Counted from the stretch's first letter, positions 1 to 8,896 are shown. The stretch: DNA of 64,000 nt from Marinobacter oulmenensis (GCF_014201735.1 NZ_JACHFE010000006.1:62001-126000); one strand, 5' to 3'. Notes: generated by a model not told the origin, from the sequence alone. Numbers and translations: made by a program.

Positions 1-56
1 GAAATGCCCGGCGAAATCCGTTCAACTGGGCGTAACGGTTGAAGAGGGATTGTCCC

Positions 57-992
57 ATGTCGGCATCATCGAAGCAGCAAAGGCAGACTGCCGCCCTGGC
101 CAGTAACAGCGCCGTAGACGGTAATGCACGGATGGCCGGGCTGGTCGCGGTCGCACGTTACATTGAAGCGAACGCAGAGGCGCCGTTAACGCTTGCCAGC
201 CTGGCGGGCATTGCCGGTTTATCCGCCTCCCGTTTGCAGAGGGCCTTCAAGGAAGCGTTCGGGGTCTCCCCCAAAGCCTATCAGGACGCGTTTCGTATGC
301 GTCGCTTCAAACGTTACCTGAAAGAGGGGGATGGGGTGACCGACGCAATTTTTGCGTCCGGGTTTGGTTCCGTCAGCCGGGTCTACGGTGAGGCAACGCG
401 AAACGTGGGTATGCCCCCCAGAACCTACCGGGCCGGCGGTGCCGGTGAGGTGATTACCTACGCCTGTCGAAACACCGCGCTCGGCGTGATGGCCATGGCC
501 GCCACAGACAAAGGTGTCTGTTTTGTCCAGTTCGGCGAGGACGAGGTGTCTCTGATCGACTGTCTGCGAACGGAATTCCCCCACGCCGAACTGATCCTGT
601 CCCCGGCCGAGAATGCGCCCGAACTGGACGCCTGGATGCAGGCGCTGGATGAGCACCTCAGCGAGGGCGCGCCCAGTCCCAGCTTGCCGCTGGACATGCG
701 CGGTACTGCGTTTCAGGTGAAAGTGTGGCGGTTCCTGTTGAGCATCCGTGAGGGTGAGGTGCTCAGTTACAGCGACGTGGCCGCGGGGATCGATAAACCC
801 AAGGCGGTGCGGGCGGTCGCCTCTGCCTGCGGGAAAAACCGCATTGGTGTGCTGATTCCCTGCCATCGGGTGTTAAGAGGGGATGGCGGGCTCGGCGGCT
901 ATCGCTGGGGGCTGGCCCGCAAACGGGCGCTGTTGCAGGCCGAAAAGAGACATAACAGGCCCGGTCGTTCTGTCGAACGCGGGCCTGAGTGA
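57..992 (+). CDS. AraC-type HTH / O6-methylguanine-DNA methyltransferase fusion (Ada lacking its N-terminal domain)
   Basis: Cytoplasmic DNA repair protein expected to remove alkyl groups from O6-alkylguanine. Residues about 30-125 form an AraC-type double helix-turn-helix, and residues about 135-295 form the methyltransferase domain with the acceptor motif PCHR (Cys269) followed by GDGGLGGYRWG. The Cys4 zinc phosphotriester-acceptor domain of classical Ada is absent, and an in-frame TAA at 33-35 closes the frame upstream. I chose ATG at 57 because AAGAGG lies about 9 bases upstream; a TTG at 39 in the same frame is the alternative. At 311 residues it is about 40 shorter than E. coli Ada. Without the zinc domain it cannot sense methyl-phosphotriesters in the Ada way, so regulation of an ada regulon is doubtful. 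Confidence 0.88.
   Translation: MSASSKQQRQTAALASNSAVDGNARMAGLVAVARYIEANAEAPLTLASLAGIAGLSASRLQRAFKEAFGVSPKAYQDAFRMRRFKRYLKEGDGVTDAIFASGFGSVSRVYGEATRNVGMPPRTYRAGGAGEVITYACRNTALGVMAMAATDKGVCFVQFGEDEVSLIDCLRTEFPHAELILSPAENAPELDAWMQALDEHLSEGAPSPSLPLDMRGTAFQVKVWRFLLSIREGEVLSYSDVAAGIDKPKAVRAVASACGKNRIGVLIPCHRVLRGDGGLGGYRWGLARKRALLQAEKRHNRPGRSVERGPE
957..986. terminator. Hairpin at the convergent gene ends
   Basis: AGGCCCG at 957-963 pairs with CGGGCCT at 980-986, with extra pairing of GTTC/GAAC in between. It sits over the 3' end of the Ada-like gene and just beyond the stop of the minus-strand oxidoreductase. No clean T-tract follows on the plus strand; the minus strand reads into a T-rich stretch. 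It may be a terminator for the minus-strand gene. Confidence 0.4.
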
Positions 993-1000
993 TTCAATCT

Positions 1001-1639
1001 TCAGTAGGCCAGGCTAAACCGGGCATTGCGGTGTTGAGGTGTTTCCAGCTCATCGATCATGGCCTTGGCATAATCCTCCACGGAAATGCGGCTTTCGCCG
1101 TTGGCATCGGTCAGGAGTTGATCCCCGCCCAGGCGGTACTGGCCGGTGCGTTCACCCGGTGCAATCATTGCCGCTGGTGACAGCATGGTCCAGGCAACGT
1201 CCGTCTGTGCCTGCAGTTGGTTCAGCGCGTAACGGGCGCCTTCGGCGGTGGCTTTGTATTCCTCCGGGAACTCCGGGGTATCAATCAGTTGCTTTCCGGG
1301 CGCCACTTCCAGGGAACCGGCACCTCCGACCACCAGCAGGCGCTGCACTCCGGCCTGCCCGGCGGCTTCCAGAATGCTGTCAAAGCCTTTGGCGTAGTAA
1401 CCGGCAACGTCCTCCTGGGCATGCCCGGAGAAGGCGCTGAGCACCGCATCAAAACCTTTGAGGTCTTCCGCCAGCGTTTGGGTCTGCTGTACGTCCGTCT
1501 TTTTAACCAGCAGTCCCGGCTGGGATTCGAGCCGTTCCGGGCGGCTGACCAGCGCGGTGACCGTATGGCCCCGGTTCAGTGCTTCCTCGCGCAGGCCTGA
1601 TCCGATAAAACCGCTGGCACCGATGATGGCAATGTTCAT
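1001..1639 (-). CDS. NAD(P)-binding Rossmann-fold oxidoreductase (atypical SDR, YwnB/NmrA-like)
   Basis: A 212-residue cytoplasmic protein of the atypical short-chain dehydrogenase group. The N-terminus has the dinucleotide-binding motif GASGFIG (residues 7-13). The mid-region VVGGAG and the segment around TMLSPAAMI match NAD(P)H-binding proteins of the NmrA/YwnB type. The longer open frame to 1888 lacks a good ribosome site. ATG at 1639 has GAGGAT about 8 bases upstream and starts exactly at the Rossmann strand. It is divergent from a LysR regulator 111 bases away, the usual arrangement when the regulator controls the neighbouring enzyme. The substrate is unknown; redox or quinone stress roles are typical of relatives but not shown here. 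Confidence 0.85.
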   Translation of the reverse strand: MNIAIIGASGFIGSGLREEALNRGHTVTALVSRPERLESQPGLLVKKTDVQQTQTLAEDLKGFDAVLSAFSGHAQEDVAGYYAKGFDSILEAAGQAGVQRLLVVGGAGSLEVAPGKQLIDTPEFPEEYKATAEGARYALNQLQAQTDVAWTMLSPAAMIAPGERTGQYRLGGDQLLTDANGESRISVEDYAKAMIDELETPQHRNARFSLAY

Positions 1640-1689
1640 GGTGTGATCCTCGTTGACTGGTGAGTGATGGGCCAATTGTGCGCCGGGAT

Positions 1690-1745
1690 ATTGATTTGAA
1701 AAACGGCGCAAACAATAATTCACTGTTATCAAATCAATAACAGTG
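1690..1745. promoter_or_regulatory. LysR-type operator with overlapping inverted repeats
   Basis: CACTGTTAT (1721-1729) and ATAACAGTG (1737-1745) form a perfect 9-base inverted repeat with a 7-base spacer. Its core fits the LysR T-N11-A box (T1727 to A1739). A second perfect 10-base pair, ATTGATTTGA (1690-1699) and TCAAATCAAT (1729-1738), overlaps it. The palindrome ends 5 bases before the lysR ATG, which suggests autorepression plus control of the divergent oxidoreductase. Confidence 0.65.
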
Positions 1746-1750
1746 GTCCT

Positions 1751-2641
1751 ATGATTGACGATATTGACCTCAACGCCCTGCCGGTATTTGTTGCTGCGGT
1801 GGAAGCGGGTTCTTTCACGGCGGCGGCCGATCGCCTGGGATGTACCAAAACCAAAGTCAGCCTGAACATCCGGGCGCTTGAGCGCCATCTGGGGCTAGCC
1901 CTGTTCAACCGCACGACCCGCCAGGTCACGGTTACGGAGGCCGGCCAGCAACTGTACCGGTCCAGCCAGCCCCTGCTGGCCCAGTTGGGAGAAACCCTGA
2001 GTGACGCCGGCACCACCGCGCGAACCCTTGGGGGCACCCTGCGAATGACCGCGCCGGCGGATCACATGGCGCAGAGCCTGGCTCCGGCCGCTGCCGCGTT
2101 TGGCGAGCAGCACCCGAACCTGACCATTGAACTGCGCAGTGGTGACAGGGTGACGGATATGGTCGGTGAGGGGATCGATCTGGCCATCCGCATGGGCTGG
2201 CTGAAAGACTCCACGTTGCGAGCCCAGAAGCTGGGTGAGTTTGGGCAGACGGTTGTCGCTACGCCCGGTTATCTGAAATCGCAGGGCGTGCCAGACCACC
2301 CGAGCGAACTGAGCCGGCACCGGTGGATTGAGTTCACGCCCTTGCCCAGCGGTCTGACCTGGTGGTTTGAAAAAGACGGGGAGCGGGTTCAGGTCTCCAT
2401 GAACAGTCATCTGAAAGTGGATAGCACCAGTGCGGTGCGCAGCCTGATTCTGAACGGCGCGGGTTTGTCGGTACTGGCTGGTGATGTCAGTCGACAGCAT
2501 CCGGAGTTGGTGACAGTGTTACCGGACTGGCAGTTGCCCAGGGGCGGCATTTATGCGGTTTTCCCTCCCGGCGCGTTCATTCCCGCCAAGGTCCGCGTAT
2601 TTGTGGACTTTTACCGGCAATGGCTGACAAAGGCCGAATGA
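1751..2641 (+). CDS. LysR family transcriptional regulator
   Basis: A 296-residue DNA-binding regulator. Residues about 5-65 carry the LysR winged helix-turn-helix (AAADRLGCTKTKVSLNIRAL), and residues about 90-290 the periplasmic-binding-protein-like effector domain. Length is normal for the family. It most resembles the CrgA/DsdC-like subgroup that often sits beside small oxidoreductases. It is divergent from the NAD(P)-binding oxidoreductase at 1001-1639, and a perfect palindrome lies directly in front of its start. It probably represses itself and regulates that neighbour; the inducer cannot be read from the sequence. Confidence 0.9.
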   Translation: MIDDIDLNALPVFVAAVEAGSFTAAADRLGCTKTKVSLNIRALERHLGLALFNRTTRQVTVTEAGQQLYRSSQPLLAQLGETLSDAGTTARTLGGTLRMTAPADHMAQSLAPAAAAFGEQHPNLTIELRSGDRVTDMVGEGIDLAIRMGWLKDSTLRAQKLGEFGQTVVATPGYLKSQGVPDHPSELSRHRWIEFTPLPSGLTWWFEKDGERVQVSMNSHLKVDSTSAVRSLILNGAGLSVLAGDVSRQHPELVTVLPDWQLPRGGIYAVFPPGAFIPAKVRVFVDFYRQWLTKAE

Positions 2642-2683
2642 GTGTGGTTGGGGCAGGGAACTGAGTTAAGACGGGGCAGGGTT

Positions 2684-2712
2684 GCCGCCTGATCCGGAAG
2701 GGACCAGGCGGC
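2684..2712. terminator. Hairpin between lysR and the DUF1328 gene
   Basis: GCCGCCTG (2684-2691) and CAGGCGGC (2705-2712) form a perfect 8-base stem with a 13-base loop between convergent genes. Neither strand has a strong T-tract, so termination is only likely. Confidence 0.4.
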
Positions 2713-2724
2713 GAGCGGGAGGCG

Positions 2725-2901
2725 CTAGATTTTGGGGCCTTTACCCCGCACAGCATTGGCCACCAGGGAAATAACCAGCAGTACCAGGAAGATGAAGAAC
2801 AGAATCTTCGCAAAGCCGGCTGCGGTTCCGGCGATGCCGCCAAACCCGAGAATACCGGCGACAATCGCGATAACCAGACAAACTATAGCCCAATAGAGCA
2901 T
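2725..2901 (-). CDS. DUF1328 small inner-membrane protein (YtjA-like)
   Basis: A 58-residue, very hydrophobic protein with two predicted membrane spans (about 1-24 and 30-53). It matches the conserved DUF1328 pattern: MLYWA start, [10 protein letters not shown], then [14 protein letters not shown] at 2901 is preceded by GGAGG at 8 bases; a start 18 bases further up is not supported. Family members are common in proteobacteria and are often stress-induced; no molecular function is established. It is monocistronic, with a hairpin downstream. Confidence 0.9.
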   Translation of the reverse strand: MLYWAIVCLVIAIVAGILGFGGIAGTAAGFAKILFFIFLVLLVISLVANAVRGKGPKI

Positions 2902-3072
2902 TTTGCATCCTCCATTCAAAGGTGTGCTTTAACCGTGGCACACGCATCGGGGAACCGCAATTTTCAGGCCGCTTTGTGGAAGGATGTTAATGGCACGGTC
3001 ATCCCTGCACCGGGCTGAAACGGATGGCAGTGAGGCAGGGTGTTTGCATGTACTCAGGGCTTTCTAGGATGA

Positions 3073-4059
<987 letters not shown>

Positions 4060-4701
4060 TCAGAGCGGGTGGTATTCCTCAATGCGGGCGAAATGGGTAA
4101 AGGCGTGCCCGTCCCAGCGCACCACATAGTGGCCGGCCTGCATCACCGGTGTGGTTGCAGGTGGGCGTAGCAGGGCAATGGCTTCAGCGCCGGGGTTGCG
4201 TACCGAGCTGTAAAGAATGCCGTATTCCCCGGCATTGAGCAGGGCCGCAGCTGTCTGTTGGCCGGGGGCATAGTTGGTGTTGTGCATGTACTGCGTCTGA
4301 TTGCGCAGGTCTACCAGTGGCTCGGCGGTGTGGCCTGTGTAACAGCGCACAATGGCGGAACAGTCGTTGGTCACACCGAACCCTTGCCAAACCCCGGCTG
4401 TGTGATAAGCCCATTCCCGGAAAGCGGTTTTCAGTGAATCGCCGGCGTAGTAGGCGCCACGGCGCAGGGTGTTAAAGCGCCCCTCGGACGGGTAGCAGAA
4501 CGAAGCCATGACGGCGCCCCAGCCTGGTCCATAGCGGTAATCCTTGTCCTCCACATACCGGGGCCAGTGGGCCACGCGGTCACTGGTGGCGGATTCCAGC
4601 TCACCCAGTAGTAGAGCGTCGTCGCTTTCAAAGCAATCCAGTGGTGGATATTTGCTGTGAATAACGCGGTGATGTTTCCACTCCGGTTTGACGTGTTCCA
4701 C
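4060..4701 (-). CDS. RES-domain toxin of a RES/Xre toxin-antitoxin module
   Basis: A 213-residue protein whose central region (about 50-190) matches the RES domain, including GRFNTLRRGAYYAGDS and a following TAFREW that supplies the conserved Arg, Tyr and Glu. Characterised RES toxins (Res of Pseudomonas putida, MbcT of Mycobacterium) deplete NAD+ through a fold like ADP-ribosyltransferases. It begins with GTG at 4701, preceded by GGAGATCAG. It lies 23 bases downstream of the antitoxin gene on the same strand, the standard order for this class. Toxicity is inferred from family and context. Confidence 0.85.
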   Translation of the reverse strand: MEHVKPEWKHHRVIHSKYPPLDCFESDDALLLGELESATSDRVAHWPRYVEDKDYRYGPGWGAVMASFCYPSEGRFNTLRRGAYYAGDSLKTAFREWAYHTAGVWQGFGVTNDCSAIVRCYTGHTAEPLVDLRNQTQYMHNTNYAPGQQTAAALLNAGEYGILYSSVRNPGAEAIALLRPPATTPVMQAGHYVVRWDGHAFTHFARIEEYHPL

Positions 4702-4724
4702 CTGATCTCCGATTCCTTTTCGGA

Positions 4725-5171
4725 TCAGCCGCGCATAGCATCAAGGTTACGGCGGACATAGTACAGGGCATCCATGGATCCCTGTTCCAGCAGGTAGTCA
4801 CGGATGGACCGCCCGCGCAGGCCCATCAGATCAATGGGTTTCTGGAACCATTCAAAGGCGAGGTCTTCCTGGCCGGCCGGGGTGATCAGGGTCAGCGCTT
4901 TATGGATGCCCAGTAGGAGGCTGACCCGCTCCATTGTGTCGCGGGTCACTTCGACCTCGTAACCGCTGTTGACCCTTTTCTGCCAGTCGGTCAGCGTGCG
5001 CCGGCGAACACCCCCGAGCAGGGTTCCCAATTCATCCATGGTCAGCCCCCAGCGCTCGCGCCGTTCAAACAGCCATTTCAGCCCGGCTGTACTGTGCCGG
5101 GCCGTCAGCGCCGGGCCGGTCTTCGCAGGGGGAGCTGTATCGACTGGCTGGTGTTCTTTCAGACCAATCAT
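4725..5171 (-). CDS. Xre/ParS-type antitoxin (DUF2384, MbcA/ParS C-terminal domain)
   Basis: A 148-residue partner of the RES toxin. An N-terminal helix-turn-helix-like part (about 45-70, GLTMDELGTLLGGVRRRTLTDW) is followed by a DUF2384-type toxin-binding region (about 90-145) ending in YYVRRNLDAMRG. In known modules the antitoxin neutralises the toxin and represses the operon through its DNA-binding part. A sigma-70 type promoter lies 45 bases upstream, at 5216-5244. The region before the helix-turn-helix (about 40 residues) looks disordered, rich in Thr, Ala and Pro. Confidence 0.83.
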   Translation of the reverse strand: MIGLKEHQPVDTAPPAKTGPALTARHSTAGLKWLFERRERWGLTMDELGTLLGGVRRRTLTDWQKRVNSGYEVEVTRDTMERVSLLLGIHKALTLITPAGQEDLAFEWFQKPIDLMGLRGRSIRDYLLEQGSMDALYYVRRNLDAMRG

Positions 5172-5215
5172 GGGCTGGCCTCTCAGGGAATGCGTGTCTT
5201 GACGTTCATTGTGCC

Positions 5216-5244
5216 ACTATAAGGGCAGGCGAGAGCATAAGCAA
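5216..5244 (-). promoter_or_regulatory. Sigma-70 promoter of the RES/Xre operon
   Basis: On the minus strand TTGCTT (5239-5244) and TATAGT (5216-5221) are separated by exactly 17 bases, upstream of the antitoxin ATG at 5171. Confidence 0.6.
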
Positions 5245-5366
5245 TTCTGCTCAAAAATGAAGTAATCGGGCGGTATTGCCTGGATTTGGGTGAGGTGGTC
5301 CGATAAGGTCCTTGCGCCCGTCTCGGGATGATGCTTGGAGGGGCATAGCTTTGATCTGTCGTGCCG

Positions 5367-5403
5367 GGCGGGCAACCAGAGTAATGCCTCTGAATTGCCC
5401 GCC
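5367..5403 (-). terminator. Long hairpin downstream of the 60-residue membrane protein gene
   Basis: GGCGGGCAA (5367-5375) pairs with TTGCCCGCC (5395-5403), and CCAGAG with CTCTGA inside it, leaving a short TAATGC loop. It lies 20 bases past the stop of the 5424-5606 gene. There is no clear T-tract. It sits in a 252-base gap (5172-5423) that otherwise holds only the antitoxin promoter. Confidence 0.5.
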
Positions 5404-5423
5404 TGCTATTTGTCTGGCTTTGT

Positions 5424-5606
5424 TCAGTGGCGCGGGTTGTCGCCGGAGGATGATGAATCGTCGGAATTGTTATCGTCTGAAGTGAGGTAGAAGTCCTTGT
5501 CCTCGTAGGTTTTGACTTCCGGGTCTTCAAGCGCGTTCTTGCGCCGGCCCTGGTAGAGCCAGAAGGCGACAATGGCGCCAATAATGATCACGACGATCCA
5601 TTTCAT
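5424..5606 (-). CDS. Small single-span membrane protein, function unknown
   Basis: A 60-residue protein with one N-terminal membrane helix (residues 3-19, WIVVIIIGAIVAFWLYQ), then a basic GRRK stop-transfer signal and a very acidic, Ser/Asp-rich tail that should lie in the cytoplasm. ATG at 5606 has GGAGG about 8 bases upstream, which makes translation likely. I do not recognise a family. It is monocistronic, with a hairpin downstream. Confidence 0.7.
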   Translation of the reverse strand: MKWIVVIIIGAIVAFWLYQGRRKNALEDPEVKTYEDKDFYLTSDDNNSDDSSSSGDNPRH

Positions 5607-5766
5607 GCCGGTTTCCTCCGTAAGGTGACATTTTCCCTATTCAGGCACCGTGTGGGGGGATTCGTCAATGTTTATTGTCAGGGGTGCCGGTTTAAGTGGC
5701 GGTTGTGTGGCCTGTTCGCGTATCCTCGGGATACAGGTTTCATGAGTTCGGGTCCCTCCACTGATT

Positions 5767-7455
5767 ATGTCTTCGCGTCGTTTCTTGTGTGCGATGATGC
5801 TGGCTATCGTCGCTTTTATTTCCGTTTCCGGCGCGAAGGCAGACGTCCCCCCGCTTGCTCTTGATGACCGAGTCCAGATTCTGGACGATCAGCAGCTCTG
5901 GTCTGAGCTGGACACTGACGTTTTCCCGCTTTCTCCTCTTTCCCTGGAACAGGCTCTGTCTGGCCGAACGCCGGTGGCTGGCTCACTGACGGGGCGTTCC
6001 GGTGCATACGTTGCGCGTATCCCGCTGACGCTGGCGGATCGCCATCTGTGGTTCGTGGTTCCCAATGCCAACTACGTGGATACCGGGCTGGCCTACTGGC
6101 AGCCTGACCAGGGGGCGACGGAACTGGTGGCGGAGTTTGCGCAGTCCTATGACGGCAATACGCCGCAACTGATGCATTCACAGGCATTTCCGCTGTTACT
6201 GGGCGGCGCCCAGTCCGGAACACTGTGGATTGTCATTAAGGCGAAGCACTTTCCAGCCCCGGTGAAAGTGACCTTTTTTCCGCAGGGATCTTTTTTTGAA
6301 TACCAGTTTCTGGTGAATGGTGGCACGCTGGCCGCCATTGTGGTGATGCTGGTTCTCGGGTTGTTGTCACTGGTGATGTTCGTCCGCACACGGCAGCGTC
6401 TTACGCTGTACTGCGCCGGTTACGTGGGGCTGCATGGTATTGGCTGGGCGGCACTTGCCGGTGCCCTCAGCCGGCTCTTGCCCATGGAAGGAGTCAACCC
6501 GGTTTATGCAGGCATGCACCTTTTCCCCTTTGCCATTGCCTGCGCCGCCCTTTTTACCCGGGAACTGTTCAATTGTGCAGAGATGCACCCCGCGCTTGCC
6601 CGGTGGCTGAAACGGCTTACCTGGGCATTCGCCTGCCTGGGCGTTGTGGAGCTGGCGCTGCCGTTCCAGGCGACCTTCTACCTGGCGCATGTGGTTGCGG
6701 TTATCTGGGTGGTGCTGAGCGTCGGGATCGGTGTCTGGATGCTTTCCCGGTCCGATTTCCGGGCCCGGTATTTTCTGGCCGGTAACCTCGCCTACAGTCT
6801 TTCGCTGATCTACTTCATGCTGGCCCACACGGATCTGGTGCAGGGTTTCGATTACCGGGAACTCGTGGTGGTCAGTGCCCTGGCGTTTGATTGCGTGTGC
6901 ATCATGCTGTCGATGACCGAGTGGTTCCGCCGCAAGCAGAAGGATTTCATGCGCGCGTCCTACGAGGCCCGGGTGGATCCGCTGACCCAGGTGGGCAACC
7001 GGATGCTGATGAACGAGCGCCTGGACCAGATCTCAGGCCCCTGCGCCCTGGTGTTCATCGATTTTGACGGTTTCAAGGCCATCAATGACCGGCTCGGGCA
7101 CGATGCCGGCGACCGTTTCCTTTCCGAAGCGGCCGCCATGATGCGCAGCCGTCTGGGTGCTGCCGGAGAGGTGTTCCGAACCGGAGGGGACGAGTTTATC
7201 TGGTTGCTCGAAAGCGATACCTGGGAGCAACTGGACGGTATCCGTGTCAAGGTTCTCGCGGATGTCGCCGCCATTGAACAGGCGCTTCAAGTCAACTGGC
7301 CGGATGCCGGAATCAGCTTTGGCCTGGCCACCAGCAGCGATGGCGGTCATGTGTCAGCCTGTCTGGCAGAGGCCGACCGCAAGATGTATCAGCACAAGGC
7401 ATCAAAGAAAGCTCTGGGTAGGCATCACCAGGAACCTGAGTCAGTTTCAGGCTGA
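5767..7455 (+). CDS. Membrane diguanylate cyclase with 7TM-DISM sensory region
   Basis: Expected to make cyclic di-GMP from two GTP in response to an extracellular signal. The order is signal peptide (1-25), periplasmic DISM-type extracellular domain (about 30-175), seven or so membrane helices (about 180-385), and GGDEF domain (about 400-550) with an intact FRTGGDEF motif and the substrate-site pattern DFDGFKAINDRLGHDAGD. An RxxD inhibitory site was not identified. The start ATG at 5767 has only a weak ribosome site, but it begins a good signal sequence. The 3' end overlaps a small minus-strand reading frame (7447-7623) by 9 bases. Confidence 0.9.
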   Translation: MSSRRFLCAMMLAIVAFISVSGAKADVPPLALDDRVQILDDQQLWSELDTDVFPLSPLSLEQALSGRTPVAGSLTGRSGAYVARIPLTLADRHLWFVVPNANYVDTGLAYWQPDQGATELVAEFAQSYDGNTPQLMHSQAFPLLLGGAQSGTLWIVIKAKHFPAPVKVTFFPQGSFFEYQFLVNGGTLAAIVVMLVLGLLSLVMFVRTRQRLTLYCAGYVGLHGIGWAALAGALSRLLPMEGVNPVYAGMHLFPFAIACAALFTRELFNCAEMHPALARWLKRLTWAFACLGVVELALPFQATFYLAHVVAVIWVVLSVGIGVWMLSRSDFRARYFLAGNLAYSLSLIYFMLAHTDLVQGFDYRELVVVSALAFDCVCIMLSMTEWFRRKQKDFMRASYEARVDPLTQVGNRMLMNERLDQISGPCALVFIDFDGFKAINDRLGHDAGDRFLSEAAAMMRSRLGAAGEVFRTGGDEFIWLLESDTWEQLDGIRVKVLADVAAIEQALQVNWPDAGISFGLATSSDGGHVSACLAEADRKMYQHKASKKALGRHHQEPESVSG

Positions 7456-7623
7456 ACGGCGGTCCCCGTTTTCTGCGCTATCAGTGCTCAGTTGCAGATC
7501 CTGGCACTGGTTGGGTGCGCTGGCGTCCGTGCATTCCATGAGATCGGTGCGTGCGGCGCCCGCGTTGGGCGAGAGAAGGTAAATACTCGAAATAAAAAGA
7601 AACTGTTTAAGTGCGGGGGTCAT
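7447..7623 (-). CDS. Small putative secreted protein (58 aa)
   Basis: A frame found by reading the gap after the diguanylate cyclase. It starts at ATG 7623 with AGGAAG just upstream. Residues 1-24 look like a signal peptide: MTPALKQF, then a hydrophobic FLFISSIYLL core, ending in AGAA. The mature part is about 34 residues, acidic, with two cysteines (TDLMECTDAS and APNQCQDL) that could form one disulfide. It ends 9 bases inside the convergent diguanylate cyclase gene. No family is recognised. Evidence is the signal sequence plus ribosome site only, so it may not be expressed. Confidence 0.5.
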   Translation of the reverse strand: MTPALKQFLFISSIYLLSPNAGAARTDLMECTDASAPNQCQDLQLSTDSAENGDRRSA

Positions 7624-7724
7624 TCATCTTCCTGACAGTGTATTTATCGTTCACCTTCCTATATGGGGGCGGTGCTGGCAGAACCGTAGTGGGGGAAAAC
7701 CGAAACAGCGTGCACTATTTTGGA

Positions 7725-7753
7725 TTGCCTCCCAATACCTCCATTTTTATAAT
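7725..7753 (+). promoter_or_regulatory. Sigma-70 promoter of the dctPQM operon
   Basis: TTGCCT (7725-7730), a 17-base spacer and a perfect TATAAT (7748-7753), about 70 bases before the dctP ATG at 7822. Confidence 0.65.
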
Positions 7754-7821
7754 CCCCGGGCGGTCTGCAGTTGGATTGCTGCTAAAGTGATCCGACCAAC
7801 TCCAAAAAGAAGGAAAACGTT

Positions 7822-8835
7822 ATGTTGAAACGTCGCACACTCATGGTTGCCGCTGCGGCAGCTACACTCCTGTTCAGTGCCGCTTCCCAAGCCCAGTACA
7901 AGGATGAATACACCGTCTCGACGGTTCTGCCGTCTGCCTTCCCCTGGGGCCAGGCCGCTGACAAATGGGTGGAGTTGGTCAAAGAGCGCTCTGACGGGCG
8001 CATCAATATGAAGATTTACAGTAACTCCCAACTGGTTGCCGGCGACCAGACCAAGGAGTTCTCTGCCATGCGCTCCGGGCTGATCGACATGGCAGTGGGG
8101 TCCACCATCAACTGGTCCCCGCAGGTGCCGGAACTCAACCTGTTTTCCCTGCCGTTCCTGATGCCGGATTACGCCGCCATTGATGCCATCACCCAGGGTG
8201 AAGCCGGTGAGGCGGTCTTTGAAGCCATCAAGAAGCGCGGTGTGACACCGCTGGCCTGGGGTGAAAACGGTTTCCGCGAGCTGTCCAACTCCAAACTGGT
8301 GATTGATGAACCGTCGGATCTGGATGGTCTGAAAATCCGCGTGGTGGGTTCTCCGCTGTTTCAGGATACCTTCAGTGCGCTGGGCGCCAACCCGACCCAG
8401 ATGAGCTGGGCGGATGCCAAGCCGGCGCTGACCACCGGCGCTGTGGACGGCCAGGAAAACCCGCTGTCCGTTTTCGACGTGGCGCGCATTGACCAGGTTG
8501 GCCAGGAATATCTGACCCGCTGGCACTACATGGCCGACCCGCTGGTATTCGCGGTCAGCAACCGGGTGTGGGCCCAGTTCTCTCCGGAAGACCAGAAACT
8601 GCTGAAACAGGCCGCCATTGATGCCGGCCAGTGGGAAATCGAAAAATCCCGTGGCGAGGTGGATGACATTCTGGCGGCTATCAAAGAGCGCGGTGTCCAG
8701 GTCACCGAGTTGACGCCTGAACAGCGCCAGGCGTTCAAGGACGCCACCGAGTCGGTTTACGAGAAATGGACCTCCCGCATCGGTGAGGATCTGGTACAGC
8801 AGGCTCAGGAAGCGGTCGCCAACCGCAACCAGTAA
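7822..8835 (+). CDS. dctP: TRAP transporter solute-binding protein (DctP family)
   Basis: Periplasmic receptor that delivers a carboxylate substrate to the DctQM membrane complex. Residues 1-27 are a signal peptide ending in SQAQ. The body matches the DctP fold, with the conserved LDGLKIRVVGSPLFQD segment near residues 165-185 whose arginine binds the substrate carboxylate, and GAVDGQENPLSVF near residue 210. Length 337 is typical. AAGAAGGAAAAC precedes the ATG. A canonical promoter lies upstream and a strong terminator immediately downstream, so the receptor should be made in excess of the membrane subunits. C4-dicarboxylates are the commonest ligands of this branch, but the ligand is not determined by sequence. 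Confidence 0.92.
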   Translation: MLKRRTLMVAAAAATLLFSAASQAQYKDEYTVSTVLPSAFPWGQAADKWVELVKERSDGRINMKIYSNSQLVAGDQTKEFSAMRSGLIDMAVGSTINWSPQVPELNLFSLPFLMPDYAAIDAITQGEAGEAVFEAIKKRGVTPLAWGENGFRELSNSKLVIDEPSDLDGLKIRVVGSPLFQDTFSALGANPTQMSWADAKPALTTGAVDGQENPLSVFDVARIDQVGQEYLTRWHYMADPLVFAVSNRVWAQFSPEDQKLLKQAAIDAGQWEIEKSRGEVDDILAAIKERGVQVTELTPEQRQAFKDATESVYEKWTSRIGEDLVQQAQEAVANRNQ

Positions 8836-8851
8836 CAACGGCCTGTCCCGA

Positions 8852-8879
8852 ACGCCCGCCACTTCCGGCGGGCGTTTTT
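8852..8879 (+). terminator. Intra-operon rho-independent terminator after dctP
   Basis: ACGCCCGCC (8852-8860) pairs perfectly with GGCGGGCGT (8867-8875) around a 6-base loop, followed by a run of five T (8875-8879). It lies 17 bases after the dctP stop and 17 bases before the dctQ start, so only read-through transcripts reach dctQM. Confidence 0.85.
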
Positions 8880-8896
8880 CTTGATACGGAGTCTTC

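Noticed and set aside
1..106. Short open frame ending at 104-106 that overlaps the start of the Ada-like gene
   Set aside because: Could be the end of an upstream gene, but only about 34 residues are visible and they match nothing I recognise; too little to annotate.
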